From an uncultured Campylobacter sp. (GTDB lineage Bacteria > Campylobacterota > Campylobacteria > Campylobacterales > Campylobacteraceae), in NCBI RefSeq assembly GCF_938030685.1, contig NZ_CALHHX010000210.1:1-15263 (forward strand): 15,263 nt of DNA, in the 5' to 3' direction. Below the pieces are notes generated by a model. That model did no database searches and was not told the origin of the DNA. It saw only the letters and a program-made list of their open reading frames with translations. The position numbers were made by a program, and so were the translations under genes. Shown here in pieces: positions 15,144-15,263 of this stretch; position 1 is the first letter of the stretch; each line of letters begins with the position of its first letter.

Positions 15144-15263
15144 AGGTAAGCTACTAAGAGCGAACGGTGGATGCCTTGGCTAGTAGAGGCGATGAAAGAC
15201 GTGCCAGACTGCGATAAGTCTCGGGGAGCCGTCAAGGGGCTTTGATCCGGGAATTTCTGAATG
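15144..15263 (+). rRNA. rrl: 23S ribosomal RNA, 5' end only
   Basis: AGGTAAGCTACTAAGAGCG followed by ACGGTGGATGCCTTGGC and AGAGGCGATGAAAGACGTGC matches the start of bacterial 23S (E. coli GGTTAAGCGACTAAG...CGGTGGATGCC). It is cut by the window edge after about 120 nt. The exact 5' end is inferred from the E. coli alignment. Confidence 0.96.

Overview
The window is a piece of a Campylobacter-type (Campylobacterota) chromosome. The evidence is a complete 16S rRNA gene with Campylobacter-like sequence, SelD, YedF, FdhC and NspC proteins of the type found in that genus, and a pervasive AAATTT/AAAATTTT word usage. Coding DNA is much less AT-rich than in C. jejuni. That fits the oral, anaerobe-leaning species (gracilis/rectus/showae/concisus group); I cannot fix the species by eye.

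Layout. (1) 1-2491: the anaerobic class III ribonucleotide reductase locus. It holds the C-terminal part of NrdD, a separate 54-codon ORF carrying the glycyl-radical loop that normally ends NrdD, and the radical-SAM activase NrdG. (2) 2941-4878: class I NrdB (tyrosyl-radical subunit) with its own promoter, then Pcm. (3) 5033-6835: a lone McrB-like AAA+ ATPase whose Walker B and sensor motifs look degenerate, flanked by gene-poor spacers. (4) 7268-8014, minus strand: moaD-moaE (molybdopterin synthase), divergent from nspC (8099-9256, polyamine synthesis). (5) 9352-12010: fdhC (formate dehydrogenase cytochrome b), then yedF-selD. selD is a selenoprotein gene with an in-frame UGA at codon 17 and a SECIS-like hairpin after it. 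(6) 12049 to the end: an rRNA operon with leader, 16S, spacer with a single tRNA-Ala(UGC), and the first ~120 nt of 23S.

How the genes fit together. Regions 4-5 read as a support cluster for molybdenum/selenium formate dehydrogenase: molybdopterin synthase, the membrane anchor and the selenophosphate supply are present, while fdhA/fdhB are not in the window. Regions 1-2 give deoxyribonucleotide synthesis under anaerobic (NrdD/NrdG) and oxygen-exposed (NrdB) conditions side by side. The rRNA operon carries clear RNA architecture: a ~34-bp helix bracketing the 16S, a 19-bp helix after the tRNA, and two near-identical double-hairpin cassettes placed directly before the 16S and the 23S.

The strongest unusual signals are the split NrdD with its radical domain supplied in trans, the Sec-containing SelD, the twin pre-rRNA hairpin cassettes, and the orphan degenerate McrB-like ATPase. 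No CRISPR array, insertion sequence or phage gene was seen.
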